A DNA stretch of 64,000 nucleotides from Paraburkholderia sejongensis. Its GTDB lineage: Bacteria; Pseudomonadota; Gammaproteobacteria; Burkholderiales; Burkholderiaceae. The position numbers and the translations under genes were made by a program. Positions 42,232 through 49,975 of the stretch are shown here, one piece after another. Positions within the stretch are counted from its first letter, which is position 1. Every line of letters begins with the position of its first letter. The stretch spans positions 62,001 through 126,000 of the forward strand of contig NZ_JAJITD010000018.1 in the NCBI RefSeq assembly GCF_020880815.1. Reading direction: 5' to 3'. The notes under the pieces are model-generated. The model was not told where the DNA came from. It worked only from the letters and a program-made list of their open reading frames with translations, and searched no databases.

Positions 42232-43497
42232 CTAGTTGTCGTCGATCACGAACAGCCGCTGATATTCCTTCACAGCGTAGCGGTCCGTCATCCCCGCAAT
42301 GTAATGCGCGATCAGACGCGGCTGCTGCGCCGCGTCCGCGGTCTGATAAGCCGGCGGCAACAGCCGCGGGTCGTCGGTGAACGCGTCGAACAGGCCGACC
42401 ACCACGCGGCGCGCCTTGTTCGCCATCCGCATCACGCGATAGTGGCGATACAGATTCTTGAACAGGAAACGCTTGAGTGCCGCTGCCTGCACAGCGATCG
42501 TGTCGCTGTGCGCGACCAGCGGGGGCGCGGCGCGCACGTCGTCGAGCGAGGCGGGCGCGTAGCGCTCCAGATTGAGCCGCGTGGTTTCGATCAGATCGAC
42601 GATCAGCGTATTGATCACCCGCCGCACCGTCTCGTGAATCAGCCGGCGCCCTTCGATCTGCGGATAGTCGCCGCGCGCCGCCTCGTAATGGCTTTGCCAT
42701 AGCTCGACTTCGGCGAGCTGCTCGATCGATAGCAGCCCCGAGCGCAAACCGTCGTCGACGTCGTGATTGTTGTACGCGATTTCGTCCGCGACGTTGGCGA
42801 TCTGCGCTTCGAGCGACGGCTGCCGCCGCTGCAGAAAACGCTCACCGAGCGCGCCGAGGCGCCGCGCGTTGTCGCGCGAGCAATGCTTGAGAATTCCCTC
42901 GCGCGTTTCGAAGCACAGGTTCAGGCCGTTGAACGCGCCGTAGTGCTCCTCCAGTTCGTCGACGACCGCGAGGCTCTGCAGGTTGTGCTCGAAGCCGCCG
43001 TGCTCGCGCATGCATTCGTTCAGCGCGTCTTGCCCGGCATGGCCGAACGGCGTGTGACCGAGATCGTGCGCGAGAGAAATCGCTTCGACGAGGTCTTCGT
43101 TCACGCGCAGGTTGCGCGCGACCGAACGGGCGATCTGCGCGACTTCCAGACTGTGCGTGAGGCGCGTGCGAAACAGGTCGCCCTCGTGATTGACGAACAC
43201 CTGAGTCTTGTATTCGAGCCGACGGAACGCGGTCGAGTGGACGATGCGGTCGCGGTCGCGCTGGAACTCGGTGCGCGCGCTCGGCGCGGCTTCCGGATAG
43301 CGGCGCCCACGCGACTGGCCGGAATGCGCGGCGTATGGCGCGAGATGCGCTTCGAGCGCCTGCTGGGTCGGCGCGGCGACGGCCGCTGCCGCGGCGCCGT
43401 CGACCGCCTTGGGGATAGGGGTAGCGCTGCGCGCGCCGTTGGCGGCCGCTTTCGCCACCGGGTCAAGCGTGAAGTCGTCGCTGCGCCTGTCAGTCAC
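42232..43497 (-). CDS. dgt: deoxyguanosinetriphosphate triphosphohydrolase-like protein
   Basis: HD-superfamily dNTPase that releases triphosphate from dGTP or other dNTPs. The 421-residue product has the metal ligands His115 (TRLTHSLEVA) and His144-Asp145 (SLAHDLGHTPFGH), and the downstream Asp in ADEIAYNNHDVDDG. The first 60 residues are Ala-rich and low in complexity and are not part of the domain. It follows aroB on the same strand; the aroK-aroB-dgt order is common in Burkholderia. Confidence 0.94.
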   Translation of the reverse strand: MTDRRSDDFTLDPVAKAAANGARSATPIPKAVDGAAAAAVAAPTQQALEAHLAPYAAHSGQSRGRRYPEAAPSARTEFQRDRDRIVHSTAFRRLEYKTQVFVNHEGDLFRTRLTHSLEVAQIARSVARNLRVNEDLVEAISLAHDLGHTPFGHAGQDALNECMREHGGFEHNLQSLAVVDELEEHYGAFNGLNLCFETREGILKHCSRDNARRLGALGERFLQRRQPSLEAQIANVADEIAYNNHDVDDGLRSGLLSIEQLAEVELWQSHYEAARGDYPQIEGRRLIHETVRRVINTLIVDLIETTRLNLERYAPASLDDVRAAPPLVAHSDTIAVQAAALKRFLFKNLYRHYRVMRMANKARRVVVGLFDAFTDDPRLLPPAYQTADAAQQPRLIAHYIAGMTDRYAVKEYQRLFVIDDN

Positions 43498-43571
43498 CGG
43501 GTTCTCCGAAACATGGGCGACGCCTCTTTACGCAGAGGCGCGATGCGTGTGACAGCAACGCCGCCGCGCGC

Positions 43572-44648
43572 TCAGACCGCGGCGGCCAGCGTCGCCCGCA
43601 CCTCGGCGTCGGGCGCCCGGCTGATCAACGTCTCACCGAAACGCTTCAGCAGAATGAACTTGATCGCGCCGCCTTCCGCTTTCTTGTCGACCTGCATCAA
43701 CTCGACATAGCGGTCGGCGCCGAGCGCCGGCGCGCGGGTCGGCAAGCGCGCGGCAAGCACCACGTCGACGAGCCGCTTGCGCGATGCTTCGTCGAGATGG
43801 CCAAGACGAACCGACAGGTCCGCCGCCATCACCATCCCGCAGCCGACCGCCTCGCCGTGCAGCCACTCGCCGTAGCCGAGGCCGGCTTCGATCGCATGGC
43901 CGAACGTGTGGCCGAAATTGAGAATGGCGCGCAGGCCGCCTTCGCGCTCGTCCTGCGCGACCACCGACGCCTTGATCTCGCACGAGCGCTTGACCGCCTC
44001 GGCGAGCGCGGCCGCGTCGCAGCGATTCAAAGCCTCGATATTGGCTTCGATCCAGTCGAAGAAAGCGGCGTCGGCGATCGCGCCGGTCTTGATGACTTCG
44101 GCGATGCCGGCCGCGAGTTCCCGTTCGGGCAACGTGCGCAGCGCGCCGATGTCGGCGATCACCGCCTGCGGCTGATAGAACGCGCCGATCATGTTCTTGC
44201 CGAGCGGATGGTTGATGCCGGTCTTGCCGCCCACCGACGAATCCACCTGCGACAGCAGCGTGGTCGGCACCTGAATGAACGGCACGCCGCGCATGTAGCA
44301 GGCCGCCGCGAACCCGGTCATGTCGCCGATCACGCCGCCGCCGAGCGCAATCAGCGTGGTCTTGCGATCCGCGCGCGAGCCGAGCAGCGCGTCGAAGATG
44401 AGGTTGAGCGTCTGGAGATTTTTGTGCGCCTCGCCGTCCGGCAGCACGACGGTGGACACCTGTTTGTTCAGCGGCGCGAGCGCCTGCCGCAGCGTGTCGC
44501 CGTACAGCGGATCGACGGTGGAATTGGTGACGATAGTGACCGAACTGCCGGCGATATGCGGCGCGAACAGCGCGGTCTGGCCGATCAGGTCGGCACCGAT
44601 ATGGATGGGGTAGGCGCGCTCGCCCAGTTCGACGTTGACGGTAATCAT
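43572..44648 (-). CDS. aroB: 3-dehydroquinate synthase
   Basis: Second step of the shikimate pathway; converts DAHP to dehydroquinate using NAD and a divalent metal. The 358-residue product has the NAD motif GGGVIGDMTGF, the lysine block SSVGGKTGINHPLGKN, and metal histidines in NFGHTFGHAIE and LHGEAV. The ATG at 44648 (MITVNVEL) matches Burkholderia AroB; another ATG at 44657 overlaps the aroK stop. Confidence 0.97.
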   Translation of the reverse strand: MITVNVELGERAYPIHIGADLIGQTALFAPHIAGSSVTIVTNSTVDPLYGDTLRQALAPLNKQVSTVVLPDGEAHKNLQTLNLIFDALLGSRADRKTTLIALGGGVIGDMTGFAAACYMRGVPFIQVPTTLLSQVDSSVGGKTGINHPLGKNMIGAFYQPQAVIADIGALRTLPERELAAGIAEVIKTGAIADAAFFDWIEANIEALNRCDAAALAEAVKRSCEIKASVVAQDEREGGLRAILNFGHTFGHAIEAGLGYGEWLHGEAVGCGMVMAADLSVRLGHLDEASRKRLVDVVLAARLPTRAPALGADRYVELMQVDKKAEGGAIKFILLKRFGETLISRAPDAEVRATLAAAV

Positions 44649-44656
44649 ACGGTCCA

Positions 44657-45208
44657 TTATGACGCAGGATGTTTGGCGACGCCGGCCATCTCGAGCTGCA
44701 TCAGAACCATATTGACGAGTCCGTTGACCGAGGGCCGGCCGGTTTCGATCACGAAATGCGCGCACTCGCGATACAGCGGATCGCGCACTTCGTAGAGCTG
44801 TTCGAGCCGCGCTTTCGGATCTTCGGTCTGCAACAGCGGACGATTCTTGTCGCGCCGCGTGCGCAGCCACAGGTCGTGCGGATTGGCGCGCAGATAGACG
44901 ACGAGGCCCCGGCTATTGAGCGCTGCGCGGTTTTCCGGCCGCAGCACCGCGCCGCCGCCGGTCGCGAGCACGATATTGTCGCGCGCAGTGAGATCGGAAA
45001 TCACGCTGGCCTCGCGGTCGCGAAACCCCGCCTCGCCCTCCAGCTCGAAGATCACCGGAATCTTCGCGCCCGTGCGCGCCTCGATTTCATGGTCGGAATC
45101 GAAGAACGGGCGCTCGAGACGGCGCGCAACCGCCCGACCCACAGTGGTTTTCCCTGCCCCCATGAGCCCTACGAAAAAAACATTGGCGTGTGCGTCCCGC
45201 GGTAACAA
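44657..45208 (-). CDS. aroK: shikimate kinase
   Basis: Phosphorylates shikimate. The 183-residue product has Walker A at 14-22 (GLMGAGKTT), Asp-Ser-Asp-His of the shikimate site, GFRDREA, and the GGGAV loop. The start codon is TTG at 45208 with AGAGGA upstream. It is preceded by pilQ and followed directly by aroB, the standard pilQ-aroK-aroB arrangement. Confidence 0.96.
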   Translation of the reverse strand: MLPRDAHANVFFVGLMGAGKTTVGRAVARRLERPFFDSDHEIEARTGAKIPVIFELEGEAGFRDREASVISDLTARDNIVLATGGGAVLRPENRAALNSRGLVVYLRANPHDLWLRTRRDKNRPLLQTEDPKARLEQLYEVRDPLYRECAHFVIETGRPSVNGLVNMVLMQLEMAGVAKHPAS

Positions 45209-45322
45209 CGGTGTCCTCTGGATATTCCGGTGTAGTTCGTGCCGCAGCTTACTGGCAAAGCGGCTGCCTTGTCGAGCCTGCGCGCCACCGGTAGCCCCGG
45301 CGCGCGTTAGCCCTAACGTGCC

Positions 45323-47059
45323 CTAATTTTCGTGGATCACCCGCGGCGTGATGAAAATTGCCAGTTCGGTGCGCTGGTCGCGGTGGGTCCGATGGCGGAA
45401 CAACGCGCCCAACACCGGGATTTTGCCGAGGATCGGCACCCGGTCCTCGTCGTCGCGGTTGTCGGTCGCATAGATGCCGCCGATCGACACCGTACCACCA
45501 TCGTCGATTTCGACGCGGGTTTGCACGTGCTTGGTGTTGATCGCGGGCCCGGCGTCGGTCTGCTCGCCGACGCTGTCTTTGGCGACGTCGAGGTCCAGCA
45601 CCACGCGGCCGTCCGGCATGATCTGCGGCTCGACTTCCAGCTTGAGCGTCGCGCGGCGGAACTGCACGCCCGACACGCCCTGCCCGACCTTGGCCTGGTA
45701 TGGCAGCTCGGTGCCCTGCTCGACGACCGCCTTGCGCCGGTCGGCGGTCACGACCCGCGGACTCGAGACGATTTTCCCCTGGCCCTCGGCCTCCAGCGCC
45801 GACAGTTCCAGATTCAGCAGACGCGTTGCGTGCGCGGCGAACAGCGTCAGGCCGGCGGTCGCGGCATCGAAGCCGGAGATCGGCCGGGCCGCCAGATCGT
45901 AGACTGTGCCGTCCGCGCCGCCGGTCAGCCCACGCGCGGTACCGTCCGCGCTGGTGCCGGCGAGCGCGAGCCGCACTCCCAGATTGCGCGAAAAGCCGTA
46001 CTCGCCTTCGACGATCCGCGCCTCGATCAGCACCTGGCGGGTCGGCCGGTCGACCGCGGTGATCAGCGCCGCGATCTGGTCGAGCCGTCCGGCGAGGTCG
46101 GTCACGAACAGCAGGTTGGTGCGCGGATCGGCCGTCACGGCGCCGCGTTTGGATAGGACCCGCTGCGTGCCGGAGCCCGTCAGCAGGCGCCGCACGTCCT
46201 CGGCATGCGCGTAGTGCAGCTCGAACGTGCGGCTCGCGAGCGGTTCGAGGTCCGCGCCGCGCGCATGCGCTTCGAAACGCTGCCGCTCGCGCGCGGCAAG
46301 TTCGGCGGCCGGCGCGACCCAGATCACGTTGCCGTGGCGCTCCATCGCGAGATTGTTGACATCTAGCAGCGTGTCGAACGCGGTGCGCCAGGGCACCTTG
46401 TCGAGCCGCAACGACACCGCGCCGCGCACTTTGTCGCTCGACACGATGTTCAGGCCGGTGAATTCGGCGAAGGCTTTCAGCACTGCGCCCAGGTCTGCGT
46501 TCAGGAAATTTAGCGAGATGGGTTTGTTGCCGGCGGGCAGGTCTGCATCCGCGTCCGAGTCCCGCTGCGCGTGATGCGCCGCGTCGCGCAGGCGTTTGGG
46601 CGCAGGCAGCGGCACCGGCGGCCCTTCGAGCGCAGGCGTGTCCGCGATGGCGTCGCGAGCCGCAGCGGTGGTCTGGGCGGCCTGAGCTGGCGCGGCGAGA
46701 ACCGGGCCTTCGAGGCTGGTATCAGCGGACGCGTCCGGTGCGAAGGCCGGGAACGCGGCAGTTTGGCTGCCGTTCGCGTCTTGCCCCGCCACCGGCAACG
46801 CAACCGGGATCGCGCCGTCGCCGAACGGGTTCGCCACTTCACCGATGCTACCGCGCGGCAGCGGCGCCGTTCCATACCCGCTGTCGGCGAAATCCGGCTG
46901 AGCGTCGAGCGCCGTGTAGTCCGGCAACGGCGGCGGCGAGGCCTGAGCGACGCCGCCGCCCAGCACTGTCGCACCGGCACATAGCGCCAGACAGAAACCG
47001 ACGCTGCGTCGGATGCATGGCCCCAACCGCCCCGCATGTGTGATCGCGCGCGTCATCAT
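45323..47059 (-). CDS. pilQ: type IV pilus secretin PilQ
   Basis: Outer-membrane secretin through which the pilus passes. The 578-residue product has a signal peptide (to about residue 40), a Pro/Ala-rich region without a clear AMIN domain, a secretin N0/STN domain (about 178-245, with ISLNFLNADLGAVLKAFAEFTGLNIV), an N1 domain (about 270-345) and the secretin core ending with VPILGKIPVLGALFRHR and TELAIFITPRVI. It is shorter than Neisseria or Pseudomonas PilQ, which carry AMIN domains. It overlaps the stop of the PilO/PilP gene by four bases. Confidence 0.95.
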   Translation of the reverse strand: MMTRAITHAGRLGPCIRRSVGFCLALCAGATVLGGGVAQASPPPLPDYTALDAQPDFADSGYGTAPLPRGSIGEVANPFGDGAIPVALPVAGQDANGSQTAAFPAFAPDASADTSLEGPVLAAPAQAAQTTAAARDAIADTPALEGPPVPLPAPKRLRDAAHHAQRDSDADADLPAGNKPISLNFLNADLGAVLKAFAEFTGLNIVSSDKVRGAVSLRLDKVPWRTAFDTLLDVNNLAMERHGNVIWVAPAAELAARERQRFEAHARGADLEPLASRTFELHYAHAEDVRRLLTGSGTQRVLSKRGAVTADPRTNLLFVTDLAGRLDQIAALITAVDRPTRQVLIEARIVEGEYGFSRNLGVRLALAGTSADGTARGLTGGADGTVYDLAARPISGFDAATAGLTLFAAHATRLLNLELSALEAEGQGKIVSSPRVVTADRRKAVVEQGTELPYQAKVGQGVSGVQFRRATLKLEVEPQIMPDGRVVLDLDVAKDSVGEQTDAGPAINTKHVQTRVEIDDGGTVSIGGIYATDNRDDEDRVPILGKIPVLGALFRHRTHRDQRTELAIFITPRVIHEN

Positions 47060-47994
47060 GAAGCCTCCATCGACATCAGCGTCAGCGTGCGCGTCGCGCT
47101 GCCGTTCGCGAGCGTGATGCCGTCGGCGTCGAGCCGCATCACCCGTTCGACGCCCAGCCGGTGCCCGGTCCCCACCGTCGTCGTGCCTTCCGGCGTGTCG
47201 AGCAAAGCCAGAGCACGCGTGCGATCGCGCAGCATGCCGACCAGCCGCAACCGCGCGGCATCAAGCGGGAAACCGCTGGCCGACATCTGAGCCCGCGCGA
47301 ACGGATCGAAGAACACGACCTCCTCGTCGTCGTCATTCGCGTCGTCGGCATGCAGGCTCGCGGCGGCGGCGTCCGCCACAGCGGCGCCGCGTGCGGACGG
47401 CAACGCGTCGAATACGTGCAGCGTCGCGTTCATCGCCAGCGCGTTGCCGTCCTGTTTGACGGTCACGTCGACGGGCACGATCAGCACCGGCAGCTGCGCG
47501 AGGCCGTGAAAGAACGCCATCAGGTGAACGAAGTCGGTACGCGCGGTGAGCCGCAGCGGACGCATCCGTTCGGCGCCCTCACCGCTCGCGGTGCCCGGCT
47601 CCAGGCCGAGCAACGCGACGCCGTTTTGGGTGGCCAGTTCGGAGACGATGCGCACGTCGTCGGCCGAACCCGATGTCACGGCGGTCGAAGCCGTGCCGAT
47701 CAAGGTCCCGGTTTCGCGGCGCAGCGACGGCAGTCGCGCCACCGCCTGCTGCGCGTCGGCAAGACGCGCGGTGCTGCTCGCGAGCGCCGCGCGGCTGGCG
47801 GCCAGACCCGACAGATCGGCAGCCTGCCAACCGTACGCACCGACGCCGAACACGAGTGCCGCGAGCAGCGCCGCCACCAGCGCGCGACGCTGCGCACTCC
47901 ACGCTTCGAGCGGCAACCGGGCCTGTTTGATCCAGCGTGAAAAACCGGCGGACGGATGCGCGAGATTGCCCGCGTCAAGAAAGCTCGTACTCAT
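47056..47994 (-). CDS. fused PilO-PilP pilus assembly protein
   Basis: 312-residue inner-membrane protein. The N-terminal part is PilO-like: one membrane helix (about 38-58), a helical stretch, then a ferredoxin-like domain (about 120-215, FVHLMAFFHGLAQLPVLIVPVDVTVK). The C-terminal part, from about residue 245, matches the PilP beta-sandwich (FPLDAARLRLVGMLRD, ALLDTPEGTTTVGTGHRLG, TRTLTLM). In most type IV pilus loci these are separate genes, PilP being a lipoprotein; no lipobox is present here. The ATG at 47994 overlaps the pilN stop and its stop overlaps pilQ. Confidence 0.8.
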   Translation of the reverse strand: MSTSFLDAGNLAHPSAGFSRWIKQARLPLEAWSAQRRALVAALLAALVFGVGAYGWQAADLSGLAASRAALASSTARLADAQQAVARLPSLRRETGTLIGTASTAVTSGSADDVRIVSELATQNGVALLGLEPGTASGEGAERMRPLRLTARTDFVHLMAFFHGLAQLPVLIVPVDVTVKQDGNALAMNATLHVFDALPSARGAAVADAAAASLHADDANDDDEEVVFFDPFARAQMSASGFPLDAARLRLVGMLRDRTRALALLDTPEGTTTVGTGHRLGVERVMRLDADGITLANGSATRTLTLMSMEAS

Positions 47995-48725
47995 CGCCCA
48001 CCTCCCGATTGTGCGGACCGGGACCCACGCGGCGAGGCCACAGCGGTCCCCGCGGCTCCAGCCGGCCGGGCGCCTTGCGCCGGCGGCCCGCTCCACGTCA
48101 GCTTCGCATCGAACTCCACCAAGGCACCGGGCGCCTGCGCCGTCGCCGCGCCGCCGCGCGCCACCGGCTGCCGCAGCTCACGCATCTGCGCGCCCTCCAC
48201 CCCGCGAATCGCGGCAAGCCGCTTGAGCCACTCGGCCGACGCGAGATGACTGCCCGAACTCGCGAGCAACTCGGTCTCGTGCTCGCGCTGCCGGAATTGC
48301 CGCAACACAACGCCATCACCGGGCTCGTAACTGAGCGCATCGAGCAAAGCGCGCAACTGCGCGAGCGGCACGCCAACGACAGCGGCCCGCGCCGCATTGG
48401 CGCGCTGCTCGTCCCGCGCTCGTTGCAGGCGCGTGTGCTCCGCTAGCGGCGCGGCAAGCAGCGTCAGCGCCTGTTCGATCGACTCGCGCCGCGCCTCGAG
48501 CCGCGCCTTCGCCAGGCTCTGCCAGCCGGCGAGCGCCAGCACGGCCGCCGCGCCCACGCCGGCCGCCACGCCCCAATCGCGCAGACAGCGACGCCGCGCG
48601 AGCCGCGCGTTGCGTTGCCGGTAAGGCAGCAGATTGAAGCCGCCCAACCTGGGCGGCACCGGGCGCCGGTCGCTCTTCTTCGCAGCGTCAGCCGGCCCGA
48701 ACGGAAACGACAGCCCGTGCCTCAT
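47991..48725 (-). CDS. pilN: type IV pilus assembly protein PilN
   Basis: Inner-membrane alignment-complex protein that binds PilM through its cytoplasmic N-terminus. The PilM-binding motif is FNLLPYR at 30-36, preceded by about 28 extra residues. A membrane helix follows at about 52-68, then a coiled coil and a ferredoxin-like periplasmic domain, and a Pro/Ala/Gly-rich tail. Length is 244 residues, longer than Pseudomonas PilN (about 198). ATGA overlaps join it to pilM and to the PilO/PilP gene. Confidence 0.9.
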   Translation of the reverse strand: MRHGLSFPFGPADAAKKSDRRPVPPRLGGFNLLPYRQRNARLARRRCLRDWGVAAGVGAAAVLALAGWQSLAKARLEARRESIEQALTLLAAPLAEHTRLQRARDEQRANAARAAVVGVPLAQLRALLDALSYEPGDGVVLRQFRQREHETELLASSGSHLASAEWLKRLAAIRGVEGAQMRELRQPVARGGAATAQAPGALVEFDAKLTWSGPPAQGARPAGAAGTAVASPRGSRSAQSGGGR

Positions 48726-49717
48726 TCGAACACCCCGCGCAATGCAAGCCCGAACGCAACCGCGCTGGCCGGTTCGTGCAACAGGCTGTCGTCGAACGGC
48801 CGCGCGCGCGTGCCCAGCAGCGCGGCTTCGAACGGCAACGCGGAGCAGCCGAGCACGTCGCCGATGTCGGCGAGCGAAAAGCCCACCCCGTCGAGCAGCT
48901 CGACTTCGCCGCCGACCAGCGCGCAGTCGAACTCGGGCCCGTGCGCGAGATCGCGCAGCGCGTCGGCGAGGTCGCTGTGTTCGGGCGCCGGATAGCGCGT
49001 CTCGGCGACGATCCCGTCGTCCTGCATGCGCCAGCCGTATACGCCATCAGCGCCGATCCACAACGCCGCATACGGCTCCTGCGAATCGAGCTCGCGAGTC
49101 GCCGCGAAACGAAGCGCTCGCAGCGCCGCTTGCGGCTCGCCGTCGATCGTCGAAAGCGAAATCCCCGCGCTCGCCGCGCATTCGATCCGCGCTTCGAGAT
49201 GCTGACGCGCGGTCGCGGCAATCGTCACCGAACCCGCCGGCGACGCGCTGTCGTCGACGAACCAGTCGACCGCCAGCGCATGCCGCTCGAGCCCGACCAG
49301 GCGCTCGGCCTCGCTCATCACCGCCGGCGCGACGCCGGCGAGCGCGGGTCCACCGTCCGCGTCCTCGCAGTGACTCTGCGCGACGAGGCGCGCGAGCGGC
49401 ACACTGGTCGTCAGCGTCGCCGCCGCGGGCATCGCCATCGCGCAGCGCAGCGCGTGCGCCGCGCACACCTGCGGCAGGCCGGCGAACGCATCGCGCAACG
49501 CGCGCGCGACCGCCGGCCGGTCGATGATCTCGCTCCCGGCGATCGCGCCAGGCGCCAGCGGCACCGTGCTCATGTATTCGAGACGCAGCGCGCCCCGCGC
49601 ACGCGAGCGCTGGCTCAGCACCACCAGACGCACGCTGTGCGAACCAATATCGATACCGGCGGCGAAGCGCTGCCAGCCCGCCCGCACTGTCTGAAGCCAC
49701 GAATTCGTATAGGTCAT
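48722..49717 (-). CDS. pilM: type IV pilus assembly protein PilM
   Basis: Cytoplasmic actin-like ATP-binding protein that docks on PilN. The 331-residue product has the phosphate-1 motif GIDIGSHSVRL at 21-31 and the DCALVGGEVELLDG region of the second phosphate loop. The ATG at 49717 has GGGAGGG six bases before it. It is the first gene of pilMN(OP)Q and is divergent from mrcA. Confidence 0.92.
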   Translation of the reverse strand: MTYTNSWLQTVRAGWQRFAAGIDIGSHSVRLVVLSQRSRARGALRLEYMSTVPLAPGAIAGSEIIDRPAVARALRDAFAGLPQVCAAHALRCAMAMPAAATLTTSVPLARLVAQSHCEDADGGPALAGVAPAVMSEAERLVGLERHALAVDWFVDDSASPAGSVTIAATARQHLEARIECAASAGISLSTIDGEPQAALRALRFAATRELDSQEPYAALWIGADGVYGWRMQDDGIVAETRYPAPEHSDLADALRDLAHGPEFDCALVGGEVELLDGVGFSLADIGDVLGCSALPFEAALLGTRARPFDDSLLHEPASAVAFGLALRGVFE

Positions 49718-49943
49718 CACGCCCTCCCTTCGACTCGCGCGACGAACCATTCGAACGCGAGTGACGAGCGCTCATTGTGGCCAGAGCCGCTTGCGGGCGA
49801 CATTCGGCCGAATGGCCAGCACGGCTATCGAGCCGCCCCGCGCGACGGCAAACGGACTACAGTGGGGTCTACAACGAAGCCGCTGCCGCGGCGCCTGCCA
49901 CGCCCGATTCGTAAGCACGACGAAAGCTTGCAAACGGGGCGGC

Positions 49944-49949
49944 TATAAT
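49944..49949 (+). promoter_or_regulatory. candidate -10 element of mrcA
   Basis: Perfect TATAAT in GGCTATAATCG, 27 bases before the mrcA ATG. The -35 region is poor, so this is a -10-based call. The predicted leader is about 20 bases. Confidence 0.5.
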
Positions 49950-49975
49950 CGCGGGACTGTTTTTCCGGTGTTCTT

